Positions 1 to 6,015 of a stretch of DNA of 10,055 nucleotides are shown here, in pieces. Position numbers and translations under genes: made by a program. The stretch comes from Deltaproteobacteria bacterium. GTDB lineage: Bacteria; Bdellovibrionota; UBA1018; UBA923. Location: positions 1 to 10,055 of the forward strand of contig JACQAX010000038.1 in NCBI GenBank assembly GCA_016194795.1, given 5' to 3'. Position 1 is the first letter of the stretch, and the number at the start of each line of letters is the position of its first letter. The notes beneath the pieces were generated by a model that had not been told where the DNA came from, did no database searches, and saw nothing but the letters and a program-made list of their open reading frames with translations.

Positions 1-84
1 ATCAAAGATGCCGTAACTCAGATGAACTCGGAGCCGCGCCGCTTGACGGCGCCGCCGGCAGCGCCGCGAGAGTCAATACCCTAA
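1..84 (+). CDS. Possible C-terminal tail of a plus-strand gene cut by the window edge
   Basis: Frame 1 is open from the first base and gives 27 residues (beginning IKDAVTQMNSEPRRL) before a TAA at 82-84. The tail is rich in Pro, Ala and Arg and I recognise no family. The main support is indirect: a hairpin followed by five T residues lies 67 bases downstream on the same strand, as expected if a plus-strand transcript ends here. The stretch is too short for codon use to settle the matter, so it may be chance reading through intergenic DNA. Confidence 0.27.
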   Translation: MKDAVTQMNSEPRRLTAPPAAPRESIP

Positions 85-151
85 GCGCGCGGGCCATCAG
101 GGCACAGGCTCGAGCTTTGCGATGCAATTGATTGACGCGCTGCGTAACCCG

Positions 152-179
152 GGGCCGGCCAAATGGCAAGCCCGTTTTT
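152..179 (+). terminator. Probable rho-independent terminator, plus strand
   Basis: GGGC (152-155) pairs with GCCC (170-173), and GCC (158-160) pairs with GGC (165-167). A CG/AA internal loop separates the two stems and the tip is AAAT. The hairpin is followed by G and then TTTTT (175-179). It would end a transcript arriving from the left edge. On the minus strand the hairpin is followed by C and G rather than T, so it does not obviously end the outer membrane operon, whose last stop codon is at 183-185. Confidence 0.5.
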
Positions 180-182
180 GGA

Positions 183-1847
183 TCAGCGAATGCCGGCGGG
201 ACGCGGCTGCGGCTGATCGGGCGCCAACCTGGCGTAAGGACCGGCGAAGAGCAGGCGGTTGATCTTCGAGATCCCGACGTAATACGCGTACTCGGCGTTC
301 ACCTGGGCGATATCGGCGGCAACCTGCGACTGGAGCGCGCCGACCAGGTCGGCCAGCGTGAAGTTGATCCCCAGGCGCATGTTCGTCAGGATGCGGTTGA
401 TGCGCCGGCTCTGGATGCCCACGCCTTCTTTGGCCAGGGCATAGGCCTGGAGGGCCTGGTTGATCTCGCCGAAGAGGTTCTCGGTCTTCTGGAGCAGCAA
501 CGCCTGCATGTTCTCACGCTTCGTGCCGAGCTCGCGGAGCTGCGAGGGCGCCACCTGGAGGTACGGGTACAGATTCACGCCGATGGCGGCGCCGCCGGCC
601 GGGTCCATCCACGTGAACCAGCGCTCGTACTTGTTCCAGCGGGCGGCATCGATCAGCGTGTCGAGCTGGTGGAGCTCGTAGGAACGCTGGAGGGTGACCT
701 CGGTGATCGAAGCCGTGTCGAGCTCGACGGGCACCTCGACCGAAACCTCGCCGGCCGCGCTCGTCAGCTCGGAGATGGCGCGCGGGTTCACGAAGCCCGA
801 AGCCTGCGCGAGGGCCGTGTACTCCTCGACGACGAGCTGGCGCATCACCGACAGGCCCTGTTCGAGCGAGTTCATCACCGAGGTGACGTCGTCGCTCGAG
901 CCGGCCTGGATGAGGTTGTCGCGCTCGCGCCGCGCGATCTCGTCGCGGATGACGGTGATCGAGGCGAGGTTCGTCTGGTTGCGCGCGATGATCATGCGGT
1001 CGCGCTCGATCACGTAGGCGAGGCCCTCGGCGATGTTGCCCGCGTCGGCGCGCATGATGATGAACGCGTCGCGCTCGGCCTGGGCGGCGAGCGAGGCTTC
1101 CTTGGCCTGGATCCAGCGATCCGGAAAGAGAAACGGCACGAGGTCGCTCACGGCGTGCAGCAGCGACGAGATGCCCGACCAGGCGACGCTGAGGAGCGTG
1201 CCGGCCGAAAGATGCGGCAGCAGCATGGCGGCCTGGTTCTGGGCGTTGAGCTTGGCCTGGACGACGTGCTCGAACTCGACGCGCGTCGTGAAGCTCTGCT
1301 TGAGGGCGCGGTCGACGATCTCGCTCAGCGTGTAGGGGCGGGCGACCTCGGGGTTGGCGGGCAGGCGGGTCTTGTCGTACTTGTCGAGGACGAGCGTGAG
1401 CGAGCCCGCGGCGTTCTGCGGGCCGGAGATTCCGATGAGATCGATGGTGAGCTCGTGGCCGTCGAAGCACAGCGCCGACGTCGGGGCGTTGGTCTGGCCG
1501 CCGGCGAAGCACTCGTTGTTGGCGCGCTTGAGCTTGCGGGCGCTCGCGTCCGGCTGCTGCGTGGGCGCAAGCTCGACGTTGTCCTTGTCCCTGGCCTTGA
1601 GGGCGAAGCCCCACGTCACCGGGCCCTTCAGCGCGGCGATCGTGATCGCGAGCTCGGTCTTGGAGCTCTTTTTGATGTCGGCCTGCACGAGCGTCTGTTC
1701 GACGCGCGCGCCCGCTCCCTTCACGGCGACGAAGCCTTCGTAGTGGCCCGGCGCCGAGTCGAACATGTCCTTGCCGTCGCAACCCGCGAACACGAGCGTG
1801 GTGGCGACCGCGAGAGCGGCTGGCAGAACCCGAGAAGAACGCATCAT
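183..1847 (-). CDS. Lipoprotein with N-terminal extra domain and divergent TolC-like outer membrane channel domain
   Basis: The protein has 554 residues. Residues 1-22 form a signal peptide ending in FAG before Cys23, a lipobox-like site, so it is probably lipid-anchored as OprM-type channels are. Residues about 33-160 form a separate, probably beta-rich domain with two further cysteines (113 and 127). From about 171 (YTLSEIVDRALKQSF) the pattern resembles the TolC/outer membrane efflux family: a conserved start, a leucine-proline-rich strand (LLPHLSAG, 209-216), long amphipathic helices (about 245-350), a second 'LQRSYELHQLDTLIDAARW' repeat start near 386, a second strand region (418-432), and helices to about 534. 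The assignment rests on pattern, not close identity. It is the last gene of the MarR-headed operon, 21 bases after its neighbour. GGGGGA precedes two adjacent ATGs (1845-1847 and 1842-1844). The second has the better spacing and would give 553 residues. TolC proteins normally export drugs or proteins with a periplasmic adaptor and inner membrane pump; neither is seen here. Confidence 0.75.
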   Translation of the reverse strand: MMRSSRVLPAALAVATTLVFAGCDGKDMFDSAPGHYEGFVAVKGAGARVEQTLVQADIKKSSKTELAITIAALKGPVTWGFALKARDKDNVELAPTQQPDASARKLKRANNECFAGGQTNAPTSALCFDGHELTIDLIGISGPQNAAGSLTLVLDKYDKTRLPANPEVARPYTLSEIVDRALKQSFTTRVEFEHVVQAKLNAQNQAAMLLPHLSAGTLLSVAWSGISSLLHAVSDLVPFLFPDRWIQAKEASLAAQAERDAFIIMRADAGNIAEGLAYVIERDRMIIARNQTNLASITVIRDEIARRERDNLIQAGSSDDVTSVMNSLEQGLSVMRQLVVEEYTALAQASGFVNPRAISELTSAAGEVSVEVPVELDTASITEVTLQRSYELHQLDTLIDAARWNKYERWFTWMDPAGGAAIGVNLYPYLQVAPSQLRELGTKRENMQALLLQKTENLFGEINQALQAYALAKEGVGIQSRRINRILTNMRLGINFTLADLVGALQSQVAADIAQVNAEYAYYVGISKINRLLFAGPYARLAPDQPQPRPAGIR

Positions 1848-1868
1848 AAATCCCCCAAAACTAAAAAC

Positions 1869-2660
1869 TTACAGACCGATGCTGACCCCGCCGAGCACCG
1901 ACGTGGCGCTCGGGTCGACTCCGCTCTTGTTCGAGAAGATCTGGTTGATCTTCGCGGTGATGAACACGGGCAGCGCCTGGTAGCGGTTCGGGAACTCCGT
2001 GCTGAGCGACGCCGCGCGGTTCACCCAGATGCGCAGGCCGAGGCCCGCGACGAGGTTCGTCGCGCTGCCTTCGCCGGCGGTGAGGTCGCTCGGGCTCGAC
2101 TGGTTGTAGAGCGTGTACTGGAAGCCGCCTTCCCAGAACGGGACGATCGCGGCGACCGGGAAGGTCTCCCAGGCCTGCGCCAGGCGCGTGTCGAAGCCGA
2201 ACATGTGCATCGTCACCGACTGGTTGCCCGGGTTGGCGGCGAGGCTCTGCGGCAGCTTCAGGCTGAAGCTCGAGTAGGCGAGGTTTTCGCCGAAGTAGAA
2301 AGCCGTGCCGCCGACGCGGAACATCTGGATGCTCCAGCCGAGCTGCGCCAGGTAGGTGCTGAGCGCGGCGTCGTCGTAGGTGAACGAGTTGTTGTTCCAG
2401 TTGGTGAACGCCACCGACTTCGGCTTGTAAGGGCCGGCCTGGATCGTCAGGAGCTGGTCGTACGGGTGGCCGTTGTTGTCGGTCACGCGCGACTGCGCTT
2501 CGATGCGGCTGGTGAGCGACTGGTTGTTGGCGGCCGCGGGGCGCGCCGGCACCGGCGACGAGTCGACGGTGTCGAGCTTGAAAGCGGTCGCCGACGAGGA
2601 CGCGGCCTGGGCCGCGGCGTTGAGGGCCAGGAACGACAGGACGAGCGAAAGGTACTTCAT
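1869..2660 (-). CDS. Predicted exported, probably outer membrane beta-barrel protein
   Basis: The protein has 263 residues. An N-terminal signal peptide (MKYLSLVLSFLALNAAAQA) has a good signal-peptidase I site after Ala19. The mature part begins with a Ser/Pro/Ala/Asn-rich linker (20-55). It continues with stretches of alternating polar and hydrophobic or aromatic residues that suggest beta strands, for example around 68-87, 108-136, 175-186 and 202-222. It ends in LGGVSIGL and lacks the usual terminal Phe or Trp of classical barrels, so outer membrane insertion is an inference. I recognise no named family. The ATG at 2658-2660 is preceded by GAGG about eight bases upstream, overlapping the stop codon of the preceding lipoprotein gene ten bases away. 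This implies coupled translation and a role in the same envelope function as the TolC-like neighbours. Confidence 0.75.
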   Translation of the reverse strand: MKYLSLVLSFLALNAAAQAASSSATAFKLDTVDSSPVPARPAAANNQSLTSRIEAQSRVTDNNGHPYDQLLTIQAGPYKPKSVAFTNWNNNSFTYDDAALSTYLAQLGWSIQMFRVGGTAFYFGENLAYSSFSLKLPQSLAANPGNQSVTMHMFGFDTRLAQAWETFPVAAIVPFWEGGFQYTLYNQSSPSDLTAGEGSATNLVAGLGLRIWVNRAASLSTEFPNRYQALPVFITAKINQIFSNKSGVDPSATSVLGGVSIGL

Positions 2661-2670
2661 GACTACAACC

Positions 2671-3246
2671 TCAGTTTTTCTTCGTTAAAGTGAAGGTCGA
2701 AACGTTGCCGAGCGGTTTGGCGAACCACGTGAGCGTGAGTCGGTCGCCGTCGAGCGAGCCCGCGATGTTGCCGAAATTGGCTCCGCCGATGGTGACCGCG
2801 TAGGGCAGATTGACGGGACCCGACGAGGGGTTGGCCTGGTCCGGGCGGAAGTCGCCGTAGTCGACGATCACCTTGAGCATCTGGCCCATGGGCTGGAGCA
2901 GGTCGGCGTACTTCGGAAAGTCGGCCGTGGCGGCGTTGTCGAGGACGGGGAACGACATCGTCGCGGTGAGCTTGACCGTGTTGTTGGTTTCCGACGGGAT
3001 GTCGCCCGGCTTCGGCTCGACGACCCGCTTGACGACGAGGATGGCGGTGTATTCCATGTTGCTGCTGGCGACGCGCAGCCGGCCGGTGAACGTGCCTTCG
3101 ATCGGCGCGAGCTCGGCCAGGCGCTGCGCCATGAGCGCGCGGTTCTGGGCGTTGGACGACTCGCGCGCCGGCGCGTGGTCGTTGCAGCCTCCCGTGAGCG
3201 CGGCCGCTGCGGCAAGCGCGATGATCCCGAAAATTCCCCTGTTCAT
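2671..3246 (-). CDS. Small lipoprotein of the outer membrane operon, unknown function
   Basis: The protein has 191 residues. Residues 1-20 are a typical lipoprotein signal (hydrophobic IIALAAAAALTGG) followed by Cys21, the predicted lipid-attachment residue. Asn follows Cys21 rather than Asp, so outer membrane sorting would be expected by the enterobacterial rule. Mature residues about 28-45 are helical (QNRALMAQRLAEL). The rest alternates in a way that suggests a beta-sandwich or lipocalin-like fold, beginning IEGTFTGRLRV. That opening resembles the start of the N-terminal domain of the 554-residue lipoprotein two genes on (GHYEGFVAV). I recognise no family. The ATG overlaps the TGA of the broken TolC gene as ATGA, with AGGAGGG about nine bases upstream. 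A longer frame runs upstream through the TolC gene, but this start has the signal peptide and the Shine-Dalgarno site. Confidence 0.8.
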   Translation of the reverse strand: MNRGIFGIIALAAAAALTGGCNDHAPARESSNAQNRALMAQRLAELAPIEGTFTGRLRVASSNMEYTAILVVKRVVEPKPGDIPSETNNTVKLTATMSFPVLDNAATADFPKYADLLQPMGQMLKVIVDYGDFRPDQANPSSGPVNLPYAVTIGGANFGNIAGSLDGDRLTLTWFAKPLGNVSTFTLTKKN

Positions 3247-4410
3247 TGCGATACTCCCTCCTGCTGCGGCCTTTTGGCCGTGGCAATTTGCAATTTCACG
3301 AAATCGAGCTTGGTCTGGAAGCGCGTGCGGTCGAGCGAGCGCTGCGTCTCCTCGGCCGAGGTGATCGCCTGCAGGACGTCGAGGTTCGTGACGAGTCCGA
3401 GGCGATAGTCGCGGCTCTGGGCCTGGTAGTTCTCGAAGGCGCTCTGGGTCGCGCGGTTGAGGCTGGCGACCTGGGCGGCATCGGCGGTGAAGTTGTCGAA
3501 GAACTGGCGGATCTGCTGGTCGGCGCTCCGGCGCGCCAGCGTGAGCGAAAGCTCGCCCGAGCGCGTCTGGCTCGCCGCGAGGCGCACGGCCGAGTTGACC
3601 GCGCCGCCCGCGAAGATCGGCAACGTGCCGGTGACGGTCACGTCCCAGTGCGCCCTGCTCGACGGCGGCGAGGTTGTCCTGGGCCGCCTTCACGTCGGGG
3701 CGATCGTCGATGTGGACGAGGTGCTTGTCGAGCGGGTCGGTCTCGAGGGGAATGTTCTCGCTCTCGCGGATCGGCGAGTTGCGGTCGAAGCCCGTGAGAA
3801 AGGCGAAGGCCTCGCGCGCCGCGAGCAGCTGGCCGCGGACCTGCTCGGCGGTGGCCATCAGCGTGTCGACGGCCGACCTCACCGTGAGCACTTCGCTCGG
3901 GCGGGAGCGGCCGATCTTCACGCGCGCCTGGAGCTCGGCGATGCGTTTCTGGTCGATCTCGATCTCGTTGCCGAGGTCGCGCAGGTCCTGCTCGAGCTGC
4001 AAGACCGTGTAGAAGTTCGTCGCGACGTCGCCGTAGAGCTGGGCCGCGGCCTGGCGCTTGGCCGACATCTGCGCGGTCACTTGGAGGTTCTGCTGCAGAA
4101 TGCCCGCGTACTCGCGCATGCCGTGGAAGATCGGCTGCGTCGCGGTGATCTTGGCCGTGGTCTGCTCGCTCGGCGAGATCGTGGCGCTCGTGCCGGCCGG
4201 CGGCGTCTGCTGGACGAGGTACGACGCCACGCCGTTGACGGCGGGGAAGATCGCCGCCTTGGCCTGCTTGTAGCGCTCTTCGGCCTGCGCGATGAGCTCG
4301 GTCTGCAGCCCGATCGTTTCGCTGCGCTTGAGGGAGGCCTGGTAGCAGTCTTCGAGATTGTAGACGGGAGCCGCGTGAGCGGCCGCGGCGGCCAGGAGGA
4401 GCGTGATCAT
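3243..4410 (-). pseudogene. TolC-family outer membrane efflux protein, broken by an internal deletion/frameshift
   Basis: The first part (4410 to about 3655, 252 residues) has a short signal peptide (MITLLLAAAAAHA), the first TolC repeat start (YNLEDCYQASLKRSETIGLQ), strands near 52-67 and 84-97 (TQPIFHG), helices to about 205, and the second-repeat marker DRPDVKAAQDNLAAVEQ. After Gln252 that frame becomes arginine-rich nonsense. The family pattern resumes in another frame at a Trp codon (3645-3647) with WDVTVTGTLPIFAGG and runs 134 residues to a TGA at 3243-3245. Between the markers, OprM/TolC proteins carry roughly 30 more residues, including a beta strand with a conserved Pro. Those residues are missing here, so this looks like a small out-of-frame deletion, not a one-base slip. 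It could be a true pseudogene or an assembly error. AGGAGGTG lies within the end of the MarR gene, and the ATG overlaps the MarR stop as ATGA. Confidence 0.85.
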
Positions 4411-4865
4411 TTGAACACCTCCTCGAGGACGTTGAGGCCGTTGAGCAGGTCCTCCTTCGGCTGCGTCCCGAGCGACGAGATGCGCGCGGCGAGGCTGAGC
4501 TGCACGCCGGACTTCAGGCGCTCGAGGGTCTGGCTGCCGACGCCGGTGAGGGCGAGCCGCACCTGCCTGCGATCGGTCGCGTCGTGCGTGCGCTCGATCA
4601 GGCCGCGACGGACGAGGCCGTCGACCATGCGGGACATCGCCGCCACGCTCACGCCCTGGATGTCGGCGAGCTGGCCGTTGTTGAGGGCGCTTTCGCCCAG
4701 ATGGACGAGGATGCGGAACTGCGGCACGCTGAGCTCGGATTTCGCGGCCAGGCGGAGCTCGCTGCGGATGATGCGCATGGTACGGGGGATCACTTCGAGG
4801 ATCTGGCGGGCGCTGCGGGCGTCGTGGCCGAGCGTGCCCGCGGTCGCGGGGGTGCTGGTGTTCAT
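4407..4865 (-). CDS. MarR-family transcriptional regulator
   Basis: With the start chosen here the product has 152 residues, the usual MarR length. Residues about 15-45 form the first dimerisation helices and 48-60 (PQFRILVHLGESA) lead into the winged helix-turn-helix. QLADIQGVSVAAMSRMVDGLVRRGLIER (65-92) holds the recognition helix, and the wing carries the family's DRR at 98-100. Residues 110-152 are the C-terminal dimerisation helices. MarR proteins bind palindromes as dimers and usually repress their own operon until a small ligand binds. The frame is open upstream to 4979, but that longer form would start inside the palindromic operator, and the extra 38 residues are Lys/Arg-rich with codon use unlike the rest of the gene. 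The ATG at 4863-4865 has only a weak AAGAGA Shine-Dalgarno site; an ATG at 4935-4937 is an alternative. It is the first gene of the five-gene envelope operon and its TGA overlaps the TolC start. Confidence 0.88.
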   Translation of the reverse strand: MNTSTPATAGTLGHDARSARQILEVIPRTMRIIRSELRLAAKSELSVPQFRILVHLGESALNNGQLADIQGVSVAAMSRMVDGLVRRGLIERTHDATDRRQVRLALTGVGSQTLERLKSGVQLSLAARISSLGTQPKEDLLNGLNVLEEVFK

Positions 4866-4944
4866 GGTGCGTCTCTTGCCGCCGGTCTTGCTGCGTCTTT
4901 TGGCGGTGCTGTTGTGTTTGTCTGCTCTGAACTTCATCTTGGTA

Positions 4945-4967
4945 AATAGTTGCATCCTGCAAATATT
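4945..4967. promoter_or_regulatory. Probable MarR operator palindrome
   Basis: AATAGTTGCA (4945-4954) and TGCAAATATT (4958-4967) form an inverted repeat with ten-base arms, one mismatch and a TCC spacer. Length, symmetry and AT-rich ends are typical of MarR-family operators, and many MarR sites carry a TTGCA core. It lies about 80 bases upstream of the chosen MarR start and just downstream of the TTGACA box at 4974-4979, where a bound dimer would block RNA polymerase. Binding by this MarR is inferred. Confidence 0.65.
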
Positions 4968-4973
4968 GCACAT

Positions 4974-4979
4974 TGTCAA
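4974..4979 (-). promoter_or_regulatory. Probable -35 box of the MarR operon promoter
   Basis: The minus strand reads TTGACA, a perfect sigma70 -35 hexamer, directly before the operator palindrome. I see no good -10 hexamer at 16-18 bases; the bases there are GATGCA and neighbours, inside the palindrome. Either the -10 is poor or the promoter is read differently. The box lies between the terminator of the preceding gene and the regulator, where a promoter is required. Confidence 0.4.
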
Positions 4980-4990
4980 TGCCGCGCACT

Positions 4991-5032
4991 AAAAAAATGC
5001 GGCCAAGACGAAAAAGGAAAGCTTCAGGCCAC
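4991..5032 (-). terminator. Probable rho-independent terminator after the YihY/BrkB gene
   Basis: On the minus strand GTGGCC (5032-5027) can pair with GGCCGC (5004-4999) with one G-U pair. AAG and CTT can extend the stem past a two-base bulge, with a loop of about 14 bases. The hairpin is followed by A and seven T residues (4997-4991). The stop codon of the YihY/BrkB gene (5024-5026) lies inside the stem. It would insulate the MarR promoter that begins about ten bases further on. Confidence 0.5.
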
Positions 5033-5926
5033 GCGCCCGCGCGGAAGCTCATTGACGGGGGCGAGCCTGACGTACTCCGCGTTTTCCTTGAGCTCCACGC
5101 GCCGGCCGCCCCGGAGCGCGTACACGCGGGTGAGCTCGGCGCCGAACAGCATGATGATGGAGGAGTAGTAGACCCAGAGGAGCAGCACGACGAGCGAGCC
5201 GGCCGCGCCGTAGGCCGAGGCCACGCTGCTCTTGCCGAGATAGAGGCCGATCAGGAACTTTCCGGCCGTGAACAGGATCGCCGTGGCGAACGCGCCGATG
5301 CCCACGTCGCGCCAGGCAAGCTTCACGTCGGGAAGGATCTTGTAGATCGCCGCGAACAGAAAGGTGATCACCGCGATCGAGACGCCGGCGTTGGCCAGGT
5401 GCCATAGGGCGCCGCCGCCCGGCAGGCGGTCGCCGACGAATTTCTCGGCGGCCGCGAGCGCGGCCGACACGAGCAGCGAAACGAGAAGCAGGAACGCGAC
5501 GACCGCCACCATCGAGAACGAGAGGACGCGCTGACGCAGGATCGTCGCCAGGCTCCGCCCCGGCTTGGGCCTGGCTTTCCAAAGAAAGTCGAGCGACTGC
5601 TGCAGCTGGGTGAAGACGCCGGAGGCGCCGATCAGCAGCGTCACGAGGCCCAGCACCGTGGCTACGATCCCGCCGTCGCGGTTGGCGCCGGCCGCCTTGG
5701 TCATCGCCTGGATGGCACGCGCGCCGTTTTCGCCGAGCAGGCTGGCGAGCGTGTTGAAGACGGCTCCCGAGCTCGTGGTCTCCCCGAAAAGAAGACCGGT
5801 CACCGCGACGGCGATCACGATCAGCGGCGCGATCGAGAAGGCCGTATAATAGGAGAGAGCGGCCGCGTGCATCGGCGCGTTGTCGTCGGACCACGCCACG
5901 GCGGCTGCCTTGAAGAGCTTCCACAT
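5024..5926 (-). CDS. YihY/BrkB-family inner membrane protein
   Basis: With the chosen start the product has 300 residues, normal for the family. It begins MWKLFKAAAVAWSDDNAPMHAAALSYYTAFSIAPL, matching the usual opening of an amphipathic helix followed by an ALSYYTxFSxAPL motif. About six membrane segments are visible: 28-48, 86-106, 137-160, 178-198, 208-230 and 240-266. Family marks include IYKILPDVKLAWRDVGIGA (194-212) and SAYGAAGSLVVLLLWVYYSSIIMLFGAELTRVYA (237-270). The tail is charged and probably cytoplasmic. The family is named after Bordetella BrkB (serum resistance), but its molecular function is not settled, and the old ribonuclease BN label is wrong for YihY. A GTG at 5969-5971 would add 15 residues (SNRPSAPFCTCLSQ), but these lie in the TTGACA palindrome of the promoter region and do not resemble the family. 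Neither start has a clear Shine-Dalgarno site. Confidence 0.9.
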   Translation of the reverse strand: MWKLFKAAAVAWSDDNAPMHAAALSYYTAFSIAPLIVIAVAVTGLLFGETTSSGAVFNTLASLLGENGARAIQAMTKAAGANRDGGIVATVLGLVTLLIGASGVFTQLQQSLDFLWKARPKPGRSLATILRQRVLSFSMVAVVAFLLLVSLLVSAALAAAEKFVGDRLPGGGALWHLANAGVSIAVITFLFAAIYKILPDVKLAWRDVGIGAFATAILFTAGKFLIGLYLGKSSVASAYGAAGSLVVLLLWVYYSSIIMLFGAELTRVYALRGGRRVELKENAEYVRLAPVNELPRGRVA

Positions 5927-6015
5927 TTGAGACAAGCAGGTGCAAAACGGAGCACTGGGCCGATTTGACACGGCTTGTCAATATGTTGTAAAGGCCACTC
6001 CGGGGGATCCAGGCC
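5927..6015. promoter_or_regulatory. Divergent promoter region with TTGACA palindrome
   Basis: TTGACA (5965-5970) and TGTCAA (5976-5981) form a 17-bp inverted repeat with a CGGCT spacer, so each strand carries a perfect -35 hexamer. On the plus strand TGTAAA (5987-5992), 16 bases further on, is a fair -10 (four of six) and would drive the 2OG oxygenase gene. On the minus strand I see no good -10 at normal spacing. The repeat could be a regulator site, or two -35 boxes placed back to back. Confidence 0.4.

Noticed and set aside
122..262. 46-codon plus-strand frame starting MQLIDALRNPGPAKWQ
   Set aside because: It has no Shine-Dalgarno site, crosses the terminator-like hairpin and overlaps the end of the 554-residue lipoprotein gene on the other strand. 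Its second half is arginine-rich antisense translation.
132..2693. Plus-strand open frame of 853 codons across the two left-most genes
   Set aside because: It is antisense to two genes with clear signal peptides and Shine-Dalgarno sites, and its product is Arg/Glu/Gly/Val-rich with no family pattern. It is a GC-rich shadow of the minus-strand genes.
3645..3663. Programmed ribosomal frameshift in the TolC gene
   Set aside because: I see no slippery heptamer at the join, and a segment of the protein is missing as well as the frame being changed, which a programmed slip would not explain.
2671..5052. Single minus-strand protein of 793 residues covering MarR, TolC and the lipoprotein
   Set aside because: The frame joins the TolC N-terminal part, out-of-frame TolC and MarR sequence, and the small lipoprotein. 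Internal starts with signal peptides, ribosome-binding sites and ATGA overlaps show separate genes.
5852..5859. TATAAT on the plus strand inside the YihY/BrkB gene as a promoter for the oxygenase
   Set aside because: The bases are the codons for the conserved Ser-Tyr-Tyr of the family motif, no -35 box lies at proper spacing, and the site is more than 150 bases from the oxygenase start.
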